A stretch of 40,508 nucleotides of DNA from Clostridiisalibacter paucivorans DSM 22131 (lineage in GTDB: Bacteria; Bacillota; Clostridia; Tissierellales; Clostridiisalibacteraceae): contig NZ_JHVL01000035.1 of the NCBI RefSeq assembly GCF_000620125.1, positions 1-40,508 on the forward strand, given 5' to 3'. Below, one piece after another: positions 14,806 to 22,864 of the stretch. Every line of letters begins with the position of its first letter. The first letter of the stretch is position 1. The position numbers were made by a program, and so were the translations under genes. The notes under the pieces are model-generated. The model was given only the letters and a program-made list of their open reading frames with translations. It was not told the DNA's origin and searched no databases.

Positions 14806-15948
14806 GTGGAAAAAGTAGGTATTATCAATGCCCATTCCTACGATAATAATCTTAAAAAAAATCTATTATCATTATTATCCCATATAGGAGGATTAGAAAA
14901 ATACATTTCTCCAGGGGACAGTGTTTTGCTTAAACCTAATTTTATAACGGCTCGTTCTCCTGAAGCAGCTGTCAATACCCATCCTAAATTGATAATAGCC
15001 CTTACAGAAATACTCATAGATTATGGTTGTAAAGTAACTATAGGAGATAGTCCTGGATTAGGCAGTGCCATAACAGTGGCAAAAAAATTAGGACTTATAG
15101 AAAAATTACAAAAATATGGGGTTACTTTTTTAGATTTTGGTTCACCAGTATTGGCAAGAAATAATAATATTGATCTGTCAAAGAAAAAATTTCATCAAAT
15201 ATATCTGTCAGAAGAAATATATAAATATGACAAGATAATAAATTTACCTAAATTAAAGTCTCATGCTCAAATGGGTATAACATTAGCTACAAAAAATCTA
15301 TTTGGATGTGTCGTGGGAAGACAAAAGGGACAATGGCATTTCATAGCAGGTAGAGATTTACAGTTGTTTGGTAGACTTATAGTTGAAATCGCTATGTCTG
15401 TAAATGCAGATCTTCATATATTAGACGGTATATGGGGAATGGAAGGCAATGGACCTACAAATGGAGAAAAAATAGAATCTAATGTATTACTGGCCAGCGA
15501 CAATCCCATAGCATTGGACAGAGTTGTATTAGAAATAATAAAAAAGCACCCTTCACAGTTTCCTATATTTAAGGCTTCTGAAGAATTAGACCTTATAGGT
15601 TCAGATATAAAAGACATCGAAATATTAGGATCTCCCATCTCTTCTTGTATAATAGAAGATTTCAAAATCCCATCATTTTCTTCATTGGAATTTGTAGAAA
15701 ACACATTATTAAGTGGGATTATTAAAAAGTTGATAAATCAAAAAATAAAAATAGACCATTCAACATGCATTCAATGTCAAAAATGTATAGACCAATGTCC
15801 TGCCAATGCCATGTCAATGAATGACTATATCAAAATAGACCATAAAAAATGTATTCGTTGTTGTTGCTGTCAAGAAATATGTCCCGTAGGTGCAATATCA
15901 GTAACCGAGCCTCTAACATTAAAATTATTAAAAAAGATTGGATTTTAA
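14806..15948 (+). CDS. DUF362 protein with two [4Fe-4S] ferredoxin motifs
   Basis: The first 300 residues of this 380-residue protein are a DUF362 domain, with SVLLKPNF, TIGDSPG, NLPKLKSHAQMGITLATKNLFGC and LHILDGIWGMEG-type segments. The C-terminus carries two ferredoxin motifs: Cys321, 324, 327 and 331 followed by Pro, and Cys349, 352, 355 and 359 followed by Pro, with two further Cys at 353 and 354. Such proteins are thought to be iron-sulfur electron carriers or oxidoreductases, but no reaction is established that I can name. The start is GTG at 14806 with AGAGGTGA upstream. It is probably co-transcribed with the preceding DegV gene. Confidence 0.9.
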   Translation: MEKVGIINAHSYDNNLKKNLLSLLSHIGGLEKYISPGDSVLLKPNFITARSPEAAVNTHPKLIIALTEILIDYGCKVTIGDSPGLGSAITVAKKLGLIEKLQKYGVTFLDFGSPVLARNNNIDLSKKKFHQIYLSEEIYKYDKIINLPKLKSHAQMGITLATKNLFGCVVGRQKGQWHFIAGRDLQLFGRLIVEIAMSVNADLHILDGIWGMEGNGPTNGEKIESNVLLASDNPIALDRVVLEIIKKHPSQFPIFKASEELDLIGSDIKDIEILGSPISSCIIEDFKIPSFSSLEFVENTLLSGIIKKLINQKIKIDHSTCIQCQKCIDQCPANAMSMNDYIKIDHKKCIRCCCCQEICPVGAISVTEPLTLKLLKKIGF

Positions 15949-15965
15949 AAGTCAAAAATATAAAA

Positions 15966-16066
15966 GCTAACAGTTAATGGTTAGTAGTTAGTAGCTTAAT
16001 GCTGAAATCCATATGCTTTCAACCATCAACTAATAACTACTATCTACTAACTAATAACTACTATCT
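15966..16066. repeat. Dispersed hairpin repeat, copy 1
   Basis: This imperfect hairpin of about 100 bp is made of TTAGTAGTTAG-like and CTACTAACTA-like arms around a loop with AAATCCATA. It lies between two convergent genes and shares its 5' arm (AGTTAATGGTTAGTAGTTA at 15972-15990) and loop with a second copy at 36415-36511. It may serve here as a two-way terminator. Confidence 0.75.
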
Positions 16067-16070
16067 ATGT

Positions 16071-17015
16071 TCAAATCTTTGTCTTTAATTTCTCTAGCAT
16101 ATCTTGGGTCATCTTAGCTAAATCATATTTAGGATTCCATCCCCATTCATCCCTAGCCATAGTATCATTTAAAGAATTTGGCCATGAATCAGCTATCTTT
16201 TGAAGATTTTCATCAACATCGTAATCCATCTGAAAATCAGGTATATGTCTTTTGATCTCATTATATATCTCATTAGGCTCAAAACTCATGGCTGTTACGT
16301 TAAAAGCATTTCTATGGGTTAATTTAGCACCATCTGCTTCCATGAGATTTATTATTGCATCTATTGCATCGGGCATATACATCATATCCATATATGTACC
16401 TCTTGCTATAGGTGATGTATATCTTTTATTCTTTAATGCCTCATAGTAAATATGTACTGCATAATCTGTAGTTCCACCACCGGGAAGGGTTTTATATGAT
16501 ATTAATCCTGGAAATCTTACTCCTCTAGTATCAACTCCATATTTTTTGAAATAATAATCACATAATAGTTCTCCAGCTACTTTAGTAACACCATACATAG
16601 TTTCAGGTCTTTGTAATGTATCTTGGGGAGTATTATCCTTAGGTGTTGATGGCCCAAATGCTGCAATAGAACTGGGAGTAAATACACCACATCCATTTTC
16701 TCTGGCTACTTCAAGTATATTGTAAAGACCATTCATATTTACATTCCAAGCTAGTTCTGGCTTTTTTTCTCCTGTAGCAGATAATATAGCTGCTAAATGG
16801 ACTATCCAATCTACATTATGTTTTTTCGCAGCCTCATATATCTCTTTAGCATTAGTTACATCTACTATTTCAAATGGTCCTGTCTCTGTTACCTCCGTTT
16901 TTCTTTTATTTATACCGCTTCCTATAATATTGTTGCTACCATACATATCCCTCAATTTCATAGTAAGCTCAGAGCCTATTTGTCCCAATGCACCGGTAAT
17001 TAATATTTTTTTCAT
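16071..17015 (-). CDS. SDR-type L-threonine 3-dehydrogenase
   Basis: This 314-residue extended short-chain dehydrogenase has the NAD-binding GALGQIG motif (8-14) and the catalytic Tyr141-x3-Lys145 in YGVTK, with Ser at 115-116. The segment RFPGLISYKTLPGGGTTDYAV matches the SDR-type threonine dehydrogenases known from Flavobacterium and Thermoplasma, as I remember them. The enzyme would oxidise threonine to 2-amino-3-oxobutyrate, which a CoA-dependent ligase (not seen here) splits to glycine and acetyl-CoA. AAAAGGGGAG precedes the ATG. It stands alone. A UDP-sugar epimerase is the less likely alternative. Confidence 0.85.
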   Translation of the reverse strand: MKKILITGALGQIGSELTMKLRDMYGSNNIIGSGINKRKTEVTETGPFEIVDVTNAKEIYEAAKKHNVDWIVHLAAILSATGEKKPELAWNVNMNGLYNILEVARENGCGVFTPSSIAAFGPSTPKDNTPQDTLQRPETMYGVTKVAGELLCDYYFKKYGVDTRGVRFPGLISYKTLPGGGTTDYAVHIYYEALKNKRYTSPIARGTYMDMMYMPDAIDAIINLMEADGAKLTHRNAFNVTAMSFEPNEIYNEIKRHIPDFQMDYDVDENLQKIADSWPNSLNDTMARDEWGWNPKYDLAKMTQDMLEKLKTKI

Positions 17016-17238
17016 ATTATTCTCTCCCCTTTTGAATCTATTTTTAAAATAAATTAATAATATCTTCTATTTATTATATTCCCCAAAATCAATACTCTAT
17101 TTATAGAAAGGATAAAAAGGTATTTTTTAAAGATTCAAAAAATTATTTCCCTTGTTTTTAGGATATAACATAATAGTTTATTAATCAAGAGTTTACATCA
17201 TTTCCAATTTTATCATTTTTTTAATATTTTATTTGACC

Positions 17239-17306
17239 ATATTAAAACCCCCTAAGTCCGTGTCCGGATTTAGGGGGTAACATCAAAACCCCGAGGGTTT
17301 TAATAT
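17239..17306 (-). terminator. Compound hairpin terminator of the opuA operon
   Basis: Two hairpins follow the binding-protein stop. The first is a 7-bp AAAACCC/GGGTTTT stem (17285-17301). The second is a 14-bp stem based on ACCCCCTAA (17247-17260 with 17265-17278, one G-T pair) followed by TTTTAATAT. A third pairing is possible between the outer 12-base arms ATATTAAAACCC (17239-17250) and 17295-17306. It would exclude the first hairpin and clash with the base of the second. Confidence 0.8.
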
Positions 17307-17309
17307 ATA

Positions 17310-18218
17310 TTATTTTTCTTCTGGTATCCAGCTATTTACAAGTTCTTCATTTTCATTCATCCACTCTCTAGCCACTTCTATAGGTTCTTTGTCGCTGTCA
17401 GCAATCATTCCCATAAGACTTCCCAACTGTTGTGAGTCAAGTTTGAAATTCTTAAAGAATTGAGCTAATTCTGGCCTATCTTCAGATAATCCCTTTCTAG
17501 TTATAGTGTGAAGATTTTCAGTTTCACCATATACTGTTTTTGGATCTTCTAAAAATTTAAGATCATATCTTGCAAATTTCCAGTGAGGTTGCCATCCTGT
17601 AACAATTATAGGTTCTTCTTTATTTATGGCATCAGCTAATGCAGCTGTCATAACTGGTCCACTTCCTGCCATCAATTCATAATCTAATCCATATTCTTCT
17701 ATTGCTCTTTCAGTAGCACTCATAATACCTGCTCCTGAATCTATACCTATTATTTTTCCATCAAATTGATCTTTAACTTCATTCATCTCTTCAATGCTAT
17801 TTATATCTACATACTCTGGTACAACTAATCCTATTCTTGCACCTTCAAAATTGTATCCCAAATCTTCTATTTTGTCGCCAAATTCCTCCATATAACTCTG
17901 GTGAGTTATAGGCAACCATCCATCTAGAAATGCATCATAATCTCCTTTAGCCAAAGATGTAAATATTAATCCTGCATCTGCATTTGTTACTGTGACATCA
18001 TATCCCATTTTATCTTCTAGTATAGCTTCAGCAAGATTAGTCATGGCTATACCTTCAGCCCAATTTACAACTCCTAATTTCACTTCTCCTTTGGCCTCTT
18101 CACCAGCACCATTATCTCCTTCATTGTCAGTGCCTTGACCACATCCAGTCAATACAACACTTAATGCCAATACAGCTACTAGTGTAAAAACACCTACCTT
18201 TTTAAATCTTTTAAACAT
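17310..18218 (-). CDS. opuAC: Glycine betaine ABC transporter, substrate-binding lipoprotein
   Basis: This 302-residue OpuAC-type protein captures glycine betaine or a related quaternary amine outside the cell. A signal peptide ends in LTGC, so Cys26 should be lipidated, followed by a Gly/Glu-rich linker. NWAEGIAMTNLAEAIL, DAFLDGWLPITHQSYM and VTGWQPHWKFARYDLKFL supply the Trp residues that form the aromatic cage of this family. Order and spacing with the permease and ATPase genes show a complete importer. AGGAGGG precedes the ATG. Choline or proline betaine are alternative ligands. Confidence 0.92.
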   Translation of the reverse strand: MFKRFKKVGVFTLVAVLALSVVLTGCGQGTDNEGDNGAGEEAKGEVKLGVVNWAEGIAMTNLAEAILEDKMGYDVTVTNADAGLIFTSLAKGDYDAFLDGWLPITHQSYMEEFGDKIEDLGYNFEGARIGLVVPEYVDINSIEEMNEVKDQFDGKIIGIDSGAGIMSATERAIEEYGLDYELMAGSGPVMTAALADAINKEEPIIVTGWQPHWKFARYDLKFLEDPKTVYGETENLHTITRKGLSEDRPELAQFFKNFKLDSQQLGSLMGMIADSDKEPIEVAREWMNENEELVNSWIPEEK

Positions 18219-18239
18219 ACAATAAACCCTCCTAATTTT

Positions 18240-19064
18240 CTATTTATTTATATTACCCAATGCTTGGGTAATTCTATCTAAAATCATGGCCAATATAACA
18301 ACTGCTACACCACTTTCAAATCCTAATCCAATTTTATACTGTTGTATACCGTTTAATACCTTTTCACCTAGTCCTCCAGCACCTATCATGGCTGCTATTA
18401 CAACCATGGACAATGCTAACATTATAGTCTGATTTATACCAGCCAAAATCGTAGGTAATGCTATAGGCAACTGCACCTTGATTAGCATCTGACCAGGTGT
18501 TGAACCAAATGATCTTCCTGCCTCTACAACATCAGTAGGTACTTGCCTGATGGCTAAATTAGTCAATCTTACCACTGGAGGCATAGAAAATATAACTGTA
18601 GCTACAGAAGCTGGAACTTTACCTAAACTAAAAAACAATACTGCTGGTATTAGATATACAAATGCAGGCATTGTCTGCATAAAATCCAATACAGGTCTCA
18701 ATAATCTATCAAACTTTTTACTTCTAGAAGCTATAATACCTAGTGGTATACCTATTATCAATGCTACGAAAGCAGAAGTTAAAACTAATGCCAAAGTCTG
18801 CATAGTTTCTGACCACAATTCCATTCCATCTATTAACACTAATCCTACTATAGAAAATATAGCCAGTCCCCTACCTGCAAGTCTCCATGCTAACACTGCT
18901 ATTATTGCTATAAATACTATACTAGGTATAAGTAATAGGCCTTTTTCTATACTCAATATACCAAATTCCATAAATGCCTTTATACCATCAAAAAACGGTT
19001 CAAAACTGCTACTTAACCATTCAACAAATGTTTTAAAATACGGTCCTATATGAAATACAAACAT
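18240..19064 (-). CDS. opuAB: Glycine betaine ABC transporter, permease
   Basis: This 274-residue integral membrane protein is the ProW/OpuAB channel subunit. It has several hydrophobic segments and the conserved EAA region VEAGRSFGSTPGQMLIKVQLPIALPTILAG, broken here only to name it. It starts 1 bp after the ATPase stop. Its Shine-Dalgarno GGAGG lies inside the last codons of the ATPase gene, so translation is coupled. The short soluble N-terminus KTFVEWLSSSFEPFFDGI is typical of the family. Confidence 0.92.
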   Translation of the reverse strand: MFVFHIGPYFKTFVEWLSSSFEPFFDGIKAFMEFGILSIEKGLLLIPSIVFIAIIAVLAWRLAGRGLAIFSIVGLVLIDGMELWSETMQTLALVLTSAFVALIIGIPLGIIASRSKKFDRLLRPVLDFMQTMPAFVYLIPAVLFFSLGKVPASVATVIFSMPPVVRLTNLAIRQVPTDVVEAGRSFGSTPGQMLIKVQLPIALPTILAGINQTIMLALSMVVIAAMIGAGGLGEKVLNGIQQYKIGLGFESGVAVVILAMILDRITQALGNINK

Positions 19065-19065
19065 C

Positions 19066-20250
19066 CTATTCCTCCTCTCCCATAATACCTGTAATCAATG
19101 AAACTCTAACTATTATTCCCTTTAATCTATTTTTTTCATCAACAACTGCCACAGGATACGCTGCTCCAGCAGACATAGGTAATATGTCAACTATTGGCGT
19201 ATCAGGAGATACTGTAGGAATATCTGTTATAATACGCTCTTCCAAGCTCCTTTTGCCTTCTTTAACTAATTTAAGAGCATCCTCAATGAGGATAACTCCT
19301 CTAAGTACTTTGTCCTTATCTGTTACATATATACTACTTATTTCGGCTTGTTTCATCTCTCTCACTGCCACTCTAGGACCATCCTTATAGTCAATAACTG
19401 TTATAGGCTTTTTCATTATTGATTCAGCTGTTATTACCTTTGTCCTGTCTACATCTTGTACAAATTCTCTAACATAATCATTTGCAGGGTCAGTAAGTAT
19501 TCCTTCTGGTGTGCCTATTTGTACAACCTTTCCATCTTTCATAACAGCAATTCTATCTCCCAGTTTCAATGCCTCATCTAAATCGTGGGTAATAAAAATA
19601 ATAGTCTTTTTCATTTCCGATTGTAAATCCAATAATTCGTCCTGCATCTCTTTTCTTATCAGAGGATCTAATGCACTAAATGCCTCATCCATTAATAATA
19701 TATCAGGGTCTGTAGCCAATGCTCTAGCTAATCCTACCCTTTGTTGCATTCCTCCACTTAACTCATCGGGCATACTCTCTTCATATCCCTTCAATCCAAC
19801 TAACCTTAATGCCTCATATGCCTTCTCCGTTCTAACTTCTGGCTCTACTCCTTGCACTTCTAATCCATATTCCACATTGCTGGCCACAGTCCTATGGGGA
19901 AATAGTGCAAAATTTTGGAATACCATCGCAATCTTTTTTCTTCTTACTTCTCTCAATTTTTCATCATTTGCCTTAGCTATATCTTCTCCGTCTATAAATA
20001 TTTGTCCCCTAGTAGGATTTATCAATCTATTTAAACATCTAATTAAAGTTGACTTACCACTACCAGAAAGCCCCATAACCACAAAAAATTCTCCATCTTC
20101 AACATTAAAACTCACATCATTAACTCCTACAGTGTTTCCAGTCTTCTTTAATATTTCATCTTTACTCAGACCTTTATCTATCAATGGAAAAACTTTTTTT
20201 GGATTGGAGCCAAATACTTTGTACACATTTTTGACTTCTATCTTACTCAT
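19066..20250 (-). CDS. opuAA: Glycine betaine ABC transporter, ATPase with CBS domains
   Basis: This 394-residue ATPase is the first gene of the operon. Walker A is GLSGSGKST, the signature is LSGGMQQRVGLARA and Walker B is ILLMDEAFSALDP. The last 120 residues form two CBS modules (ESIMKKPITVIDY and ERIITDIPTVSPDTPIVDI). In characterised OpuA systems these sense ionic strength or cyclic di-AMP. The N-terminal YKVFGSNPKKVFPLIDKGLSK extension is normal for OpuAA/ProV. GGAGG precedes the ATG, and a clear promoter lies about 180 bases upstream. Confidence 0.95.
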   Translation of the reverse strand: MSKIEVKNVYKVFGSNPKKVFPLIDKGLSKDEILKKTGNTVGVNDVSFNVEDGEFFVVMGLSGSGKSTLIRCLNRLINPTRGQIFIDGEDIAKANDEKLREVRRKKIAMVFQNFALFPHRTVASNVEYGLEVQGVEPEVRTEKAYEALRLVGLKGYEESMPDELSGGMQQRVGLARALATDPDILLMDEAFSALDPLIRKEMQDELLDLQSEMKKTIIFITHDLDEALKLGDRIAVMKDGKVVQIGTPEGILTDPANDYVREFVQDVDRTKVITAESIMKKPITVIDYKDGPRVAVREMKQAEISSIYVTDKDKVLRGVILIEDALKLVKEGKRSLEERIITDIPTVSPDTPIVDILPMSAGAAYPVAVVDEKNRLKGIIVRVSLITGIMGEEE

Positions 20251-20370
20251 ATTTAACCTCCTTTAATTTACCTTATTAAATTTTAAAAAATTCCCTTATA
20301 TAAATAATTATTCCTTAATCGATGGCTATTTAGACATAATTTCAGATAATTATTAAAAAAGCAAAAAAAT

Positions 20371-20392
20371 AGACACTATATCATCTGTGTCT
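20371..20392 (-). promoter_or_regulatory. Leader hairpin in the opuA 5' untranslated region
   Basis: AGACAC/GTGTCT form a 6-bp stem with a 10-base loop. On the minus strand ATTTTTTTGCTTTTTT follows directly. It lies about 30 bases after the predicted transcription start and 120 bases before the start codon. A weak attenuator is possible. Confidence 0.3.
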
Positions 20393-20426
20393 CATTTAGA
20401 ATAAACAAGTCATAACTATGTCTATG

Positions 20427-20455
20427 ATTTTATCACAAAATTTATATAGAGTCAA
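20427..20455 (-). promoter_or_regulatory. Sigma-A promoter of the opuA operon
   Basis: On the minus strand TTGACT (20450-20455), a 17-bp spacer and TAAAAT (20427-20432). The predicted leader is about 170 bases long, within the 306-bp gap 20251-20556, which otherwise contains the recQ terminator and no gene. Confidence 0.75.
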
Positions 20456-20484
20456 ATTTCATGCCAAAATCACCAATTTTTAAA

Positions 20485-20527
20485 AGAAAAACCATTTAAT
20501 TTTTTGTAAAAATTAAATGGTTTTTCT
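20485..20527 (-). terminator. Terminator of recQ
   Basis: A stem of about 20 bp (AGAAAAACCATTTAA and T-rich arm, 20485-20504 with 20508-20527) has a 3-base loop and is followed on the minus strand by TTTTAAAAATT. It lies 30 bp after the recQ stop and upstream of the opuA promoter. Confidence 0.85.
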
Positions 20528-20556
20528 TCTAATTTTTCTCTAATTATAGACATTAA

Positions 20557-22740
20557 TTACTGCAATTTGTTTTTATATATTACTAACCTGATATCATTAT
20601 ATGTTATATTTTCTGGTAATTTGTCTTTTATAGGTTTCAACTTTTCTAATCCTATCCTATCTATAATATCTAATATCTTTTTTTCTTTGCCTTCATCTTC
20701 AATAAATCTAGACCAATCTAAGTCATAACCTCTTTCTTCACACTTTTTTAAGTGGTTTATTATTGTAGGTTGTGAAAAATTTCTATTATTAGCTATCTCT
20801 TCTAAAGACATCCCTTTTAGATAACTTTGATAGGTTAGATCGTATCTATCTTCATTGAAGTCTTCTGTTTTGTTTGATAATTGGGTTTCCTTAATGTTTT
20901 CATTTCTAGCATCCTTTACATCTATGTCTTTTTCATTGGCATATGAATTTATTAGATTAATAAAAAGTTTTCCATAATTTTCATATTTTTTATTGCCTAC
21001 ACCATTTATGCTTAACATTTCTTCTTTGTTTTGAGGATAATATGCAGCCATTCCTTTTATAGTAGCATCATGAAATACCATAAAAGGAGGTATCTCCTTA
21101 TCTTTAGATATACTAGCCCTTAACTCTTTCAGCTTATTAAATAATTCCTTATCATAATCATATATATCTCTTCCTATAGAAACTTCTTCTTTCTTTGAAG
21201 TATCCCTTCTTTCTATGAGATGCCTCTTGTGATAAAGTCTAGTTTTCCCCTTTAATATTTCACCTGATTTATTTGTCAATTTTAATACAGGATATTTATC
21301 TGCAGTTATCCTAATATACCCCTTAGAAATCATAGACATTATTATTTCTTTTAATCCACTATTACTATAATCCTTCATTATCCCATAAGTAGACACCTTA
21401 TCAAGACCTGAACCCAATACTTTTTTATTTTTTGAACCCTTAAGTACCTGTATAACAGTAGTTATACCAAACCCTTCATTCAATCTATACATACAAGATA
21501 GAACCTTTTGACCTTCCACAGTTATATCTACCATTTCTGAATCATCTAAACAATTACCACAGTTTTCACACCTGTTATTGATAGATTTTTCACCGAAATA
21601 ATTTAATATATAATTTCTTAGACAGTAATTGGTATTACAATAATCTACTAAATATTGAAGATTCTTATATAGTATCTCTTGTCTTGTTTCAGACATAGTT
21701 TCATTCTCGATTATATATTTTTGTTTTACTATATCAGATGCAGAATACATTAATATACAATGACTTCTTTGTCCATCACGACCTGCTCTACCAGCTTCCT
21801 GATAATATGCCTCCATATTCTTAGGCATATTATAATGTATTACAAATCTCACATCTGGCTTGTCTATACCCATTCCAAATGCATTGGTAGCTATTATTAT
21901 TCTTTTTCTATCAAATATAAAATCTTCTTGATTTGTCTGCCTTATATTACTATTCATGCCACCATGATATCCTACGGTTGAAAATCCCTTTTCGTTCAAT
22001 TTGTCTACTAATGACTCCACCGTTTTTCTTGTAGCACAATATATTATGCCAGATTCCTCTGTATAGTTTTTACTTAAATAGTTTAAAAGATAATTGAATT
22101 TATTGCCTGTTTTTACTACTTCATAAAATAGATTAGGTCTGTCAAATCCGGTCATACACTGGACAGGATTTCTTAATTCCAATAATTCTTTTATTTCTTT
22201 TACTATCTCTTCAGTAGCAGTGGCAGTAAATGCTGCAACTGAAGGTCTAGGATTAATATCATTAATAAATTTGGGGATTTCCACATAACTTGGTCTAAAA
22301 TCATGCCCCCATTGACTTATACAATGTGCCTCATCTACAGCAACCAATGACACTTCAATATCTTTAATAAAATTTCTAAATAATACTGTATTTAATCTCT
22401 CAGGGGCTATATAAACAAGTTTATATCTTTCATTCTTAATATCTAACATTATCTTATTGATTTCATTATATTCTAAAGAACTATTTATATATGCTGCTGG
22501 AATTCCCATTTCCTCAAGCCCATCTACTTGATCCTTCATTAACGATATAAGTGGAGAAATTACCAAAGTAATGCCCTTCAAAAATACACTAGGTAATTGA
22601 TAACATAGGGATTTACCACCCCCAGTGGGCATTATACCCAATACATCCTTCCTCTCCAATATGCCATTAATCAGCTCTTCTTGACCAGCTTTAAATTCAC
22701 TATACCCAAAATATTTATTTAATCCACTATAAATATCCAT
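20557..22740 (-). CDS. recQ: ATP-dependent DNA helicase RecQ
   Basis: This 727-residue 3'-5' DNA helicase acts in recombination and repair. Walker A is MPTGGGKS (37-44), the DEAH box is at 136-139 in VDEAHCISQWGHDF, and the helicase-C segment reads GRAGRDG. The zinc-binding CLRNYILNYFG...CENCGNC region and a winged-helix RQC domain follow. Next is an HRDC domain (about 540-615, FMVFHDATIKGMAAYYPQ). The C-terminus carries an HTH_40-type module (SLEEIANNRNFSQPTIINHL), a common Firmicute addition. AGAGAGG precedes the ATG. It appears to be transcribed alone, after the ilvB terminator. Confidence 0.96.
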   Translation of the reverse strand: MDIYSGLNKYFGYSEFKAGQEELINGILERKDVLGIMPTGGGKSLCYQLPSVFLKGITLVISPLISLMKDQVDGLEEMGIPAAYINSSLEYNEINKIMLDIKNERYKLVYIAPERLNTVLFRNFIKDIEVSLVAVDEAHCISQWGHDFRPSYVEIPKFINDINPRPSVAAFTATATEEIVKEIKELLELRNPVQCMTGFDRPNLFYEVVKTGNKFNYLLNYLSKNYTEESGIIYCATRKTVESLVDKLNEKGFSTVGYHGGMNSNIRQTNQEDFIFDRKRIIIATNAFGMGIDKPDVRFVIHYNMPKNMEAYYQEAGRAGRDGQRSHCILMYSASDIVKQKYIIENETMSETRQEILYKNLQYLVDYCNTNYCLRNYILNYFGEKSINNRCENCGNCLDDSEMVDITVEGQKVLSCMYRLNEGFGITTVIQVLKGSKNKKVLGSGLDKVSTYGIMKDYSNSGLKEIIMSMISKGYIRITADKYPVLKLTNKSGEILKGKTRLYHKRHLIERRDTSKKEEVSIGRDIYDYDKELFNKLKELRASISKDKEIPPFMVFHDATIKGMAAYYPQNKEEMLSINGVGNKKYENYGKLFINLINSYANEKDIDVKDARNENIKETQLSNKTEDFNEDRYDLTYQSYLKGMSLEEIANNRNFSQPTIINHLKKCEERGYDLDWSRFIEDEGKEKKILDIIDRIGLEKLKPIKDKLPENITYNDIRLVIYKNKLQ

Positions 22741-22823
22741 ATTAAAACCTCTCTTTAAAACTATATTTTACTCTTCATTTTATATGTTAACATACATTGG
22801 CATTTTTAGTAGCATAAATAAAA

Positions 22824-22857
22824 AAGGAACTACTAAAAATGATTTTTAATAGTCCTT
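22824..22857 (-). terminator. Terminator of the ilv operon
   Basis: The arms AAGGAACTACTAAAAAT (22824-22840) and ATTTTTAATAGTCCTT (22842-22857) form a long imperfect stem. On the minus strand TTTTTTATTTATG follows. It lies 8 bp after the ilvB stop. Part of the arm (22830-22841) is also a perfect 12-base complement of 22801-22812, so an alternative fold exists. Confidence 0.75.
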
Positions 22858-22864
22858 AACATTA

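Noticed and set aside
16071-17015. UDP-glucose 4-epimerase
   Set aside because: The fold is shared, but the PGGGTTDYA segment and lack of sugar-nucleotide features favour threonine dehydrogenase.
19511-20266. Long plus-strand open frame of 251 codons
   Set aside because: It is a shadow of the opuAA ATPase gene on the opposite strand, with Ser/Asn/Pro-rich low-complexity translation.
20251-20426. Cyclic-di-AMP (ydaO) riboswitch before opuA
   Set aside because: The leader lacks the GC-rich conserved blocks of that riboswitch class. Only a small hairpin is visible.
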